A program made the position numbers and the translations under genes. From Isoperla grammatica (Eukaryota; Arthropoda; Insecta; Plecoptera; Perlodidae), in assembly GCA_945910005.1 (NCBI GenBank), contig OX246744.1:39051200-39115199 (forward strand): DNA of 64,000 bases, read 5' to 3'. The notes under the pieces were generated by a model. It did no database searches and was not told the origin of the DNA. It was given only the letters and a program-made list of their open reading frames with translations. Positions 26,401 through 38,400 of the stretch are shown here, one piece after another; the stretch's first letter is position 1, and every line of letters starts with the position of its first letter.

Positions 26401-29400
26401 GTCACTGTTTAGCTCGATGGGTTGTGGGCTAAGATTGATAACAGGGGAGCGTACTTCAAGTATAAAATCACCAGTGTTTTAGTCACTGCTGCACAAATAA
26501 TTAACTAGTCATTAACGCCCTGGAAGTGTTTCTAAGGGCCGGTATTTCAATGTCCAGTTAAAATTTACTTTTCAGTTAAATTGTTTTCACCATGACAACG
26601 GCCAATAGAAACACACCAAACTGGGCTTACCTGACAGTTAAATTTACTTGGCACTTTAACTGGACATTGAAATACCGGCCCTTAATGAGTTAAACACCAG
26701 CCAGGCAGTCAAGTTCACCTGGGACTTCTCACCAACGAAAGTCAACTTCCTAGATGTAGACATCCAGTTATGGTGAATTCACGACCTTGCGTTGCGCTGC
26801 GCTGAGCGTTGGACTTTGTTGCGTTGCATTGCGTTGACTTCATCATCTGTTCACGACCTTGCTTTAAACCACAGCCTTCTCGACGGGTCAAACCGCGGAT
26901 TCAAGGTCTACTTGATCTCCGATCAAGTGGACCTTGCACGGATTGAGCCGACGTTCGAGGAGGCTGTGCTTTAAACCGAGTATCCCGGATCATACATGCC
27001 GCGAGGATCAAGAAGGCTTTGCTTTGCGTTATTGCGTTGGAAAGTTGAACTAGAACAATGTTTGCAGCATCGCACAGTCGCGCACTGATGATGCTCATGA
27101 TTGGCTGCTAGGACTTCGAAGTTCAAAGTTGCGTAGCGCAACGCAAGGTCGTGAATTCACCATTAAAGGAGGGTACCCTACAAACAAGTGTACACATCAA
27201 ACCCACCAACAGCATGCAATACTTGCACTATAACAGCTTTAACCCCACCCATATGAAAAAATCCCTTCCGTACTTCATGACCACGAGAGGACGGAGAATT
27301 TGCTCGGAAGAAGTGAACTTAGCGAAATACTGCGAAAAGATCACCGCAGCTTTCATCAACCGGGGCTATCCTCCACAGCTGGTCATACAGCAAGTAGCAC
27401 GCCCACTGAAATCCACACCACCAGCCGAAGCCAGCAGCATTATTCCACTCATAACTCAGTGGCACCCAGGGGCCTCATTCCTGTACATTTGCAAACTTAA
27501 CCCCGGTGTTAGTCATTAGCCAATCAGGAGTCAGCAATTGAGACGCCGATCGAAGGAAGGCATTGTTGAAAAAACGAGACAAAATAAAAACCATAACAAA
27601 CAAAAACAGTCCAATAACCTCAAAACGTCGACAAAACACTCAATAAAACTACTTATTTACAGATCTAGGTTGTACATAATGCACTATAAATACACAAAAT
27701 TGTTTGTAAACTGCAATAAACACATATAGTAACGTATCCATGAAGTGGATATTCCCAATTAAAGAATTGAAATGTGACATTTGTGAAACTATACACATGG
27801 GCATCGGCAAAATGGCGGCATTTCCAAGTATTGTTGAGATAACTCTTCTTAACCCTACTATCAGACAGGGTCATATTTGCTTCCGAATTATGCAGGGATG
27901 CCTGGGTAGGTGTTAACCCCGGGGTCATTTTAACATGGGGTTAGCGAGAGTTAAGGAGGGTTATAAAAAATGTACAAGAATGAGGCCCCAGGGCTACAGC
28001 AACTCAACGGCATAATCACCAAGAATCGTCATATACTCCGGACCTCACCATCTACGCAGAACCTAAAAATACCTAGGGTAACCTTCCGTAGACCACCTTA
28101 CCTCAAGGACATGCTAGTGAACAAATACCCGACAGTTGACAACAACACACCTAGCACACTGAAGCCACCACATGGATCGTACCCATGTGGTAGCAATAGG
28201 TGCAAGACCTGTCCTATAAACACTCCAGCGACGACGTTCACAGCACAAGCAACCGGAAAGGCCTACACCATCGTAGGCCACAACACCTGTGCTACCAAGC
28301 AACTTATCTACCAACTGGCATGTGACCACTGCCCAGCAGAATACATAGGTTTAACAACGACCACCTTCAACACTAGGATCAATGGGCACAGACATGACAC
28401 AAGGTCAAAGAAAGTTGAAAAGCCAGTAGCCAAACATGCCGGTGACCACGACAAACAGTTCAACGACTGCTACAAAGCAACAGTTGTGAGGTCCTGCCTA
28501 GCAACTGTACAGACATGGAGTTACGGAGATGGGAGCTAGCTTACCAGTGGATTACTAACTCCAGAATCCCTCCTAACCTAAACCTGTGGTAAGCTCATCC
28601 CTCTCTTCCCAACTCCACATACCAACAGTGACCTGTAAATAGTAAAAATAGTATAGATAGTGTAAATATTGTAAATAGTAGAATTAGCGCGTATAATTTA
28701 AGTTTACCGGAAGTTTTCAATGTCAACCGGAAGTGATGTTGTCTCTACTAGAAAACGCTCTGTTTGACGCGTTGATAAGCGAGCGCGTCAATATCTACGA
28801 ACTTTCTGGCGAAAAGATCTCAAAGGTAATAAAGACAACAATAAACAACAATTCAAGGATGCGCATTGCAAATTTTTTTTCTAATTTCCATAGCTATTAA
28901 GCTTCCCAACATTGTTGGACGTCGTGCAGTGTGCGTTGCTAAGAATTTTCGGTGTCTTGTTTTCGCCGCGGTCCGCCACCGTTACTAACGGTTATTGACA
29001 GCAATAGAAATGTCATTTCTGCCTCTAATACGTATCGAATCGCGTTTACATTAGTATATTCGTAACCGGACAAAAATTTACTATCAGATAGCCACCTCAC
29101 ATTTTGCCGTAACTGTGTTTCAAAAATATATTTTCGAGTAACTTTTGTGTAACTTTGCCAATGTTTATCAGATCGCCATTACATTAACATATTCGTGACC
29201 GGAAAAATCTGTAGAAAAATCTGGCTATCTCACATTTTGCCGCCATTTTGTTTCAGAAAAATATATTGCAGTAACTAGGGTGTAACTTTGTAACTTTTCA
29301 AACGATTTTGCCTCAAAACTATACACCTTCAATTCACATCGAGGCTTGTGGATGGTCCAAATTTCAAGTTGATCTGACTTTCCGTTCGACCGCTAACGAC

Positions 29401-32400
29401 GGACATAAAAAAAAAAAAAAAAAAAAAACAAAAACAAACAAACCAACAAACAAACAAACAAAAAAACAGAACGAAGTGCCATAAGAGTCAAGTGGAAACG
29501 CTCGCTTCGCTCGCTTAATCATACCGGAAGTCACGTGATAATAGAGACTTCCGACCCAGTCTTTCCTCCACCTTCGTCGGGTGATCAAGGCCATGTCAGG
29601 CCGAAACTGTCTCGATGTTTTGTATATATCTTTTTTGTGTTCCTATCGACTCCGAAGGCCGCAACTACTACAAGGTAAGCTGTTGGTTCCCTCCTATCCT
29701 TCCCCCCAAGCTCAAACCCAGCCGTTAGGCAAACTTACACAAATTCACATAACTAGTCATATTGTAATTTCTCTTAGAGATAAATTAGACATGTTGTGTA
29801 GACCACATTTGTCCGACTGCATAATTGCCATGCAACAAACGTAATGACTCACCAGCGTAGCTCAGCTGTGTCTCCTTGCAGGGCAGCCAACTGTCAATGT
29901 AGCTGAGCTGTATCTCCTTCATTTCATTTCCTTATTAACCGGCAACAGGGGACAGCCCCACAAGTGCGATACAATAAAAATAATAGCTCGTGTCTTACAG
30001 GGCAGCCAACTACTAGCGATGCGGTGGTCTACTCAATCAAAGACAACGGCAGAGTAACACACCTGACGGCCTCTTCTTACCACAACCGGGAGGCGGTGGA
30101 AGGTTTCTACCAGTGTCGGGTGCTGAAGGAAGGGAGAGAGACCATTCTCGTAGCGTACGGAGTTTCCTTGCTTGATTCATACATAGGTAACCATTCTTTG
30201 CTTCATTCTGGATGTTGACACTCTAGTCTAGTCCCACTTACAAGTTGAACAACACCAATCATTACAAGAAGTTATAGTCATTTCACTTTAGTTTTGTTTG
30301 TTTTAGGTATAAGAGGTGTGATCGACATAGTCATAATAATTCTTGCACCGTTGGCACTACTACTGGTCATGATCTTCCTAATCTTCATATGTTGCATGTA
30401 CAGCCACGATAACTACACGTAAGTGCCGTCATTCCACAACTATCAATATATGACCTAGTTTTGAACCGGCCATCTTGGTATACTTGGCATTGGCTTCATA
30501 CTTGTAAGATTACATTGACATAGTTAGTGGGTAGGTTCCACAGCCTTGTCATTGGGTTTGAAATATAGGCAGAGTCCCAGCCGCTACCAGTTTGAATCTG
30601 CGCGCCCATCGGGATACCACCGCTAGATGTCGTTGATCGGCGCACTGATTGTTTCGCCCTCTGCAGTTGGTATAGGTTACTAGCTCGCGAGGCCGGCCTC
30701 TTCTGCTCCGTCAATAAGTTGACACTAGCGCTCAGCGCGGGGGTATAGTGAACTACTTCAATACGCTACTACGCGCACAATTTGAAAACTGTTGGTTTTA
30801 CGACGGGATTTATCATAATACTATTTGATGTATGAAGGATGCGCAGCGCGGAGAATAATTTAAAATACATCGAAAGTGAACAGTGAACACAAATTGAATT
30901 AATATAGACACTGGGCTGATTTCGTATTGATGTTTTTATACCGTTATTGCTTTTTAACTGAGGTAAAATAGTACTGGGTGATATGTACAAAAAATGAAAT
31001 CTTCGTGAACATGTTAGATAACATAATATTTAGTTTAAGAGTTCAGCTTTTGAGTAGCAAGGTAATTTCTAATCCCCATCATGTTTGTCCAACCTTGTTT
31101 TAACGTAGTTTTGTTTTGTGTTTGTGTCACAACACGGATTTTTTAAATTATTTCTTTAAACCTAACCGCACGCATTAGAAAAGGGCGTGCTGTAATATAC
31201 GAGTACTGAGTGACGGAAGCCATGCACGAGTATTTTGTTATTGTGCCCACAAAATTAGCGATTTATATCACCCATTAACTTCGTACAATTTCTCCCTTAA
31301 ATCACCAACATTAAAAACAATACCCAACACTGTAACACTAGAATTACATACTTTTACATATTTCTTATTTCTCGGCATATATTTTTTTGACACACTTTTT
31401 CTCACTTATGAAGAAAATTGTGTATACTATTTCTATCCACTTGACAAAGAGTTCCAACGTGCCTGTTCAATCCCCAATACGTATTACATTACCCTGTTTT
31501 TCAACAAGTCAACTACCGAAGCAAAGGAAGTTGAATTTTATTGTATAGGTCTCTGTTTGCTTTGGTTGTTTTGCTGATCAGGAAAGAACTACATGGCGTG
31601 GCTAAAAATTAAGATTTTAGTTTGGTTTACGTGCTATACATGTGGAGTTTTGTGCATTCAATTTCGACGTAAATTATAAATCTAAAACAATATCAGAAGT
31701 AATAACTACAAAAAGTAAGCCCCTCCCCCCCCCCCCCCCCCCCCCTCCCATGCTATAAACTATTATTTTGTTACGTTGGCATTGGAGTATGTAAAATAAA
31801 AAATAGGCGTGATGAAATAAGCTAGACGTGTAAAATATGGCTCTCATGTCACGTTTTGAAGATGGAAATATATATGGTAAAATATATGTTTAATTCTAAT
31901 TTAAGAATATCAAACAATGCTTGAAACTAACGACACATGCGACGAAACAAATGGCCAATATGTTGCAATGAACGTCTGCCAAGTGACGGGCACAACAACC
32001 CGCCCCTGCCAGGGGTGACGCTAAGGGGAGGCGAGGGGGGGCAGTCCCCCCCCCAGTCGCCCCCCCCCCCCCCCAACCAGTATTTACTACTTGACAATCG
32101 CTATGCATTCAAAACCGCGTTCAATTGTCAGATACATATTTTATTTATTTACATTTTAAGTGTGTACTGTATACTGTAAAGATATACTCTAATAGGGACT
32201 AATTATTTAATTAAAACCCAACTCTAGTAATCTAACCGACCATGTTCTGATGACATCACGAAGAACGCAACGAACATTTCATGACACTCCTTCAGTTGGT
32301 TCAATTATTCGGTGACTATTAACAGTTTCTATTAATTTTACGTGACTTCACTCATTGTTAGCGCAGGTTGCGAGTGCACCTTCCGTGTCTTACGTTAACA

Positions 32401-35400
32401 ACAATCGCCTTTGAGATTTGATAATATTATCCATTGAAAAATCAATCGTTAATGTCATCAATTTGCATCAAGTTGTCCTGCGGTTTGATGCTGAGTGCCA
32501 GAATGAGCATAACACATTTTCATCCAGTTTAGTACAATAATCCGAAACCCCCAAGGGTTCACGATGCCGTGGGGAGGGGGGGGGGGTGTATTTTACACGT
32601 CCAGATTGCGACAGCGTTTGCGCCCCCAACTGGCATACTCGCCCCTGAATCGCCACCCCTAATGTAACATCCTAGCGTCGCCACTGGCCCCTGCCCATTG
32701 CTCGCTATTCGAGCTATTCCAGGAACCATTCAGCATTCTTCCTAGAAATATTCACGGTTGATTGCCCAGAAAGATTACAGCGCAGAAGACGTGGGCCAAA
32801 ATAAAACACATCACGCACTGGATGTGGCATTTTTATGACGAACTAAAAACAGCAACAATATTATTTGTTTTATAACTACAATTATATACTGTTAGCGTTG
32901 AGTGAATATCTGTTTTATCTGTTATATCTGGGTATAGTGTGCAGGAAGTTATTGGATAACAAGTGTGCTCATGATGCTAAGTATTCCCTCCCCCCCCCCC
33001 GGGCACAACACACACACACTGGCAACAGCATCCGTGCTTGTGCAATCCACCTCACATCGCTATATTTAAGCTATATTTCATAGTTATTGTGATCGGCTTT
33101 GTATTCATAATCATAAATTATATTTTGTATAATTAATAATATTACATAAATAAGGTATTTGGGGAATGAATGTGACTTTGTTTTTTTCAACGAAATTTAA
33201 CAAAAATCACTTTTTTATGTTACCTGTTACTGTATCTTTCCAATTATGTAAGGCGCATGCTTCAAATAGTACGTATTTATGTTTTAAATCAATTTTATTC
33301 TGTTGAATTAGCTAGAGCCTATGCCTAGGCATATGCACCCCATTCGCCATTGTTCAACATTAGGATGAAGAGAAATATCTCTGCAGCAAAATAAGTGCTT
33401 TGGTTCTTTGTTATCAGCAGATACACCAACTTAAACATAAGTTACTGTGTAACAATCACAGTATTTTCGATAAATTACCCCTTCTTCAAATTTGAAGGAG
33501 GGGTAATTTGAAAAAGGGGTTATTATTTTAAAATAAATTTATACCCAAAAAATAAATTACCCCTTCTTCAAGTTTGCGGGCGATATTCGGTTTCATTTCA
33601 TACGTTGGCTACTGAATCAACGTAGATGATTCCCCTTCCCTCCCACGCTGATTGTAGCATCCAGTAGGCTGTGTGCATGTTGCTAATGGAGAATGGCGTG
33701 CATAGACATAGGCTCTAGCCAATTCAACATAATTAAATTGATTTAAAACATAAATACGTACTATTTGAAGCATGCGCCTTACATAATTGGTAAGATACAG
33801 TAACAGGTAACATAAAAAAGTGATTTTTGTTAAATTTCGTTGAAAAAAACAAAGTCACATTCATTCCCCAAATACCATAAATAATAATGAAATGATTACT
33901 TTTTATATACAGAAAATGTAAGCGTTCTACGGATTTCGTTGCTAAACATAGATTGAGGACTTCGAAGTCAACTAAGTACGCGGAAGGCTTAGTTTTCGAC
34001 TGATCGCTAAAATTCAAGTTATCCCATTGTTCACTAGTTGCCAGGAATACTATGTGGGCTACTCAAAAAATATATTCGATTGATTAAAACCCACATTTTT
34101 CTTTATCTTTGTGTTTCGTTTTCGGCGTTGCTCAAGATTACAGGTGTGATAACAACGGTGCCCCTCACGGCTGGCTCGGCTATTAGACCGCACATCTTAG
34201 AGTAATTGGCCGTGGTCGATTATCATAGCTTCGGCTTTAGAAGGCGACTGTTACGCACCCAAGCTACGTTCCTATTAACAATATTGTAGCGAAAATATAA
34301 ACGAAGTCCAAATAAAACATTTCAGTCTTTAGGAGGGGCACAAGAGCTTGTAACGAAACGTGTGTTCTGCGTCGATAAGTTATCCCGACACATCCGGTAC
34401 AATAAGCTGGTCAGGCAAAACAAAGCATTTCTCAAATATTTCAAGCAGCTAGCTATTAGCTTGGCATTTGCAGGTGGATATGACAAATCATGCAAGTAAC
34501 GATACTACTGATGGTTCACTAGCAGCGGACGTATTGGATGTAATTGTACTTCGGTGTTCCGGGGAGGCCCATCCTACCTGTCAAATTAGAAAGGTCTACA
34601 CTAGAGCAGGCGACATCCTAGTTTCTTTGAACCCACAAAACGCCGGGCTCCGGTTAAAAAGACAAGAGTTCAATCATTTTCTCAAGTTATGTTTCAGTTA
34701 GAAGAAAGAGGAAGAGGTTAGGAAAGAGGATATGGATACAGAGTGTTCACTGGGAGCAGTGATATTTGATTATTCTCGTTTTGTAATACATTTTGTATTC
34801 TGTTGGCAACAGCTTTGGCTGCTGAAACTATTATTTATTCCGTAAACGGTTTTTTACATGAAATTGTGGAGGATGAATAAATAAATTGCGAATCCAAATA
34901 CCACGACAGCGGACGGTCTCGTCAATGAACCCGCGTTCCGGGAATTTTGGCGTTATCTGCATTCCACCACCTGTTCCGTAGCCAGCCAGCTTGCACTTTA
35001 CCTTGTGGTCTTACAGTTTCACTGGGATGGACAAGCCGACAACGACCCACCATTATCGTCAAAATGCCGATAAGCTCGGATCGGGATGTTGTACACGTTA
35101 TGACCCTACTTAATTGCATGCGTTCTGATACAGCTATATTACATCTTGTAAACATCTTACGTATTTCAATAAAACAAGGCGAAATAAAAAAATTCGAGAT
35201 CATATCTTTGGGTCTAGCCAGTGCTTCCCAAAGTGTGGGTCGCGAGCTGAGTTCCAATGGTTCGCGAAAATATTTGGAACAGCGAACATTTTGAAATTAC
35301 TTTTATTGAAACGAAGATCGAAAAAAGAGATCGTGTTGAGCATTCAGTTCCGATGTAAATAATAAATTTACAAAATGTCAGAAGTAGTAAATATAATAAA

Positions 35401-38400
35401 CAAAAGAGACCCCCCCCCCCCCCCAATTTAGCTAGGTGGGTCGCGAATTTTTGTTGATCTTACATTGCGTCACGGTTCTGGAAAGTTGGGGAGCACTGGT
35501 CTAGGCTATAAACTATTATTTTGTAACGTTGGCATTGGAGTATGTAAAAGAAAAAATAGGCGTGATGAAATAAGCTAGACGTGTAAAAAATATGGGTCTC
35601 CTGTCATGTTTTAGAGATGGGAATATATTTTAAAAACTATGTTTAATACAAATTTAAGAATATTAAACAAGGCTTGAAAGTAACGACATATGCGACGAAT
35701 GGCCAATATGTTGCAATGAACGTCTACCGAGTGACCGGCACAACAACCCGCCCCTGCCCCTTGCTCGCTATTCGAGCTTTTCCAGGAACCTTTCAGCATT
35801 CTTCCTAGAAATATTCACGGTTGATTGCCCAGAGAGATTACAGCGCAGAAGACATGAGCCAAACAAAAACACATCACGCACTGGATGTGGCATTATGATG
35901 AATAGGTGTTAACTTCATTTTTAATCTACCGTGTTCATGTCCATGTTATTAATCTATATAAATATTATTTATTTTATAACTACCGTTATAGACTGGTAGC
36001 GTTGAGTAAATATCTGTTTGTGATAACCTGGTCCTAGTTATATAAAGAAATAAATGTGTGGGGTATAGTGTGCAGGAAGTTATTGGATAACAAGTGTGCT
36101 CAAGTATCCCCCCTCCCCCCCGCCACACAAACACACACACACAAACACAAACTCACACTGGCATACATCAATACGAAATCAGCCCAGTGTCTATATTAAT
36201 TCAATTTGAATTCCCTGTTCACTTTCGATGTATTTTAAATTATTCTCCGCGCTGCGCATCCTTCATACATCAAATAGTATTATGATAAATCCCGTCGTAA
36301 AACCAACAGTTTTCAAATTGTGCGCGTAGAAGCGTATTGAAGTAGTTCACTATACCCCCGCGCTGAGCGCTAGTGTCAACTTATTGACGGAGCAGAAGAG
36401 GCCGGCCTCGCGAGCTAGTAACCTATACGAACTGCAGAGGGCGAAACAATCAGTGCGCCGATCAACAACATCTAGCGGTGGTATCCCGATGGGCGCGCAG
36501 ATTCAAACTGGTAGCGGCTGGGACTCTGCCTATATTTCAAACCCAATGCTGTAACTGTAACCCGTTGTAGGTATTTCAAACCCAATGGCCTTGTGAGTGT
36601 TTCAGATGTTGGGACTATCTCTGTCTGCACCTTCCTTGGGGGGCCGGCAAGCCGTTGTCTCGTCCCACAGCCTTGTGAGTGTTTCAGATGTTGGAACTAT
36701 CTCTGTCTGCACCTTCCTTGGGGGGCGGCAAGCCGTTGTCTCGTTCCACAGCCTTCTGAATGTTTCAGATGTTGGGACTATCTCTGTCTGCACCTTCCTT
36801 GGGGGGCGGCAAGCCGTTGTCTCGTTCCACAGCCTTGTGAGTGTTTCAGATGTTGGGACTATCTCTGTCTGCACCTTCCTTGGGGGGGCGGCAAGCCGTT
36901 GTCTCGTCCCACAGCCTTGTGAGTGTTTCAGATGTTGGGACTATCTCTGTCTGCACCTTCCTTGGGGGGGCGGCAAGCCGTTGTCTCGTCCCACAGCCTT
37001 GTGAGTGTTTCAGATGTTGGGACTATCTCTGTCTGCACCTTCCTTGGGGGGGCGGCATACCGTTGTCACGTTCCAATGCCTTGTGAGTGTTTCAGATGTT
37101 GGGACTATCTCTGTCTGCACCTTCCTTGGGGGCGCGGCAAGCCGTTGTCTCGTCCCACAGCCTTGTGAGTGTTTCAGATGTTAGGACTATCTCTGTCTGC
37201 ACCTTCCTTGGGGGGGAGGCAAGCGGTTGTCTCGTTCCACAGCCTTGTGAGTGTTTCAGATGTTGGGACTATCTCTGTCTGCACCTTCTTTGGGGGGGGG
37301 GGGGGCAAGCCGTTGTCTCGTTCCACAGCCTTGTGAGTGTTTCAGATGTTGGGACTATCTCTGTCTCCACCTTCCTTGGGGGGCGGCAAGCCGTCGTCTC
37401 GTTCCACAGCCTTGTGAGTGTTTCAGATGTAAGGACTATCTCTGTCTGCACCTTCCTTGGGGGGGAGGAAAGCCGTTGTCTCGTTCCACAGCCTTGTGAG
37501 TGTTTCAGATGTTGGGACTATCTCTGTCTGCACCTTCCTTGGGGGGGCGGCAAGCCGTTGTCTCGTTCCACAGCCTTGTGAGTGTTTCAGATGTTGGGAC
37601 TATCTCTGTCTGCACCTTCCTTGGGGGGGCGGCAAGCCGTTGTCTCGTTCCACAGCCTTGTGAGTGTTTCAGATGTTGGGACTATCTCTGTCTGCACCTT
37701 CCTTGGGGGGGCGGCAAGCCGTTGTCTCGTTCCACAGCCTTGTGAGTGTTTCAGATGTTGGGACTATCTCTGTCTGCACCTTCCTTGGGGGGGCGGCAAG
37801 CCGTTGTCTCGTTCCACAGCCTTGTGAGTGTTTCAGATGTTGGGACTATCTCTGTCTGCACCTTCCTTGGGGAGCGGCAAGCCGTTGTCTCGTTCCACAG
37901 CCTTGTGAGTGTTTCAGATGTTGGGACTATCTCTGTCTGCACCTTCCTTGGGGAGCGGCAAGCCGTTGTCTCGTTCCACAGCCTTGTGAGTGTTTCAGAT
38001 GTTGGGACTATCTCTGTCTCCACCTTCCTTGGGGGGGCAGCAAGCCGTTGTCTCGTTCCACAGCCTTGTGAGTGTTTCAGATGTTGGGACTATCTCTGTC
38101 TCCACCTTCCTTGGGGGGCCGGCAAGCCGTTGTCTCGTTCCACAGCCTTGTGAGTGTTTCAGATGTTGGGACTATCTCTGTCTCCACCTTCCTTGGGGGG
38201 GCAGCAAGCCGTTGTCTCGTTCCACAGCCTTGTGAATGTTTCAGATGTTGGGACTATCTCTGTCTCCACCTTCCTTGGGGGGGCGGCAAGCCGTCGTCTC
38301 GTTCCACAGCCTTGTGAGTGTTTCAGATGTTGGGACTATCTCTGTCTGCACCTTCCTTGGGGGGGCGGCAAGCCGTTGTCTCGTTCCACAGCCTTGTGAG

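Larger units (their letters stand above)
26500..29700 (+). mobile_element. Penelope-like element 2, 5'-truncated and broken by nested insertions
   Basis: Fragments of one ORF are spread over 26690-26770, 27163-27470 and 27986-28592. The first holds an RT segment ending in VNFLDVDIQL. The second has YFMTTRGRRICS and ITQWHPG. The third has the GIY-YIG domain (IYQLACDHCPAEYIGLTT, NTRINGHRHDTR). Two MITEs split it, and a frameshift near 28490-28505 displaces the last ~35 residues. About 1.1 kb of further sequence precedes GTCAGGCCGAAACTGTCTCG and GGTAAGCTGTTGG (29600-29690), shared with element 1. The element is inactive. Confidence 0.82.
30550..36587. mobile_element. 6-kb composite element with ~400-bp terminal inverted repeats
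   Basis: The left end starting CATTGGGTTTGAAATATAGG is complementary for about 400 bp to the region 36160-36548. A short extra end ATTTCAAACCCAATG closes the element at 36587. GCCTTGT flanks both sides (30543-30549 and 36588-36594), consistent with a 7-bp target duplication. Inside are two direct copies of one segment (31746-33035 with an insertion; 35501-36165) and a smaller foldback pair (33150-33320 with 33690-33885). I see no transposase ORF, so it is non-autonomous or a nest of related elements. Confidence 0.75.

Noticed and set aside
34468..34701. 77-codon ORF in the centre of the 6-kb element
   Set aside because: There is no recognisable domain, and the flanks are mobile-element DNA.
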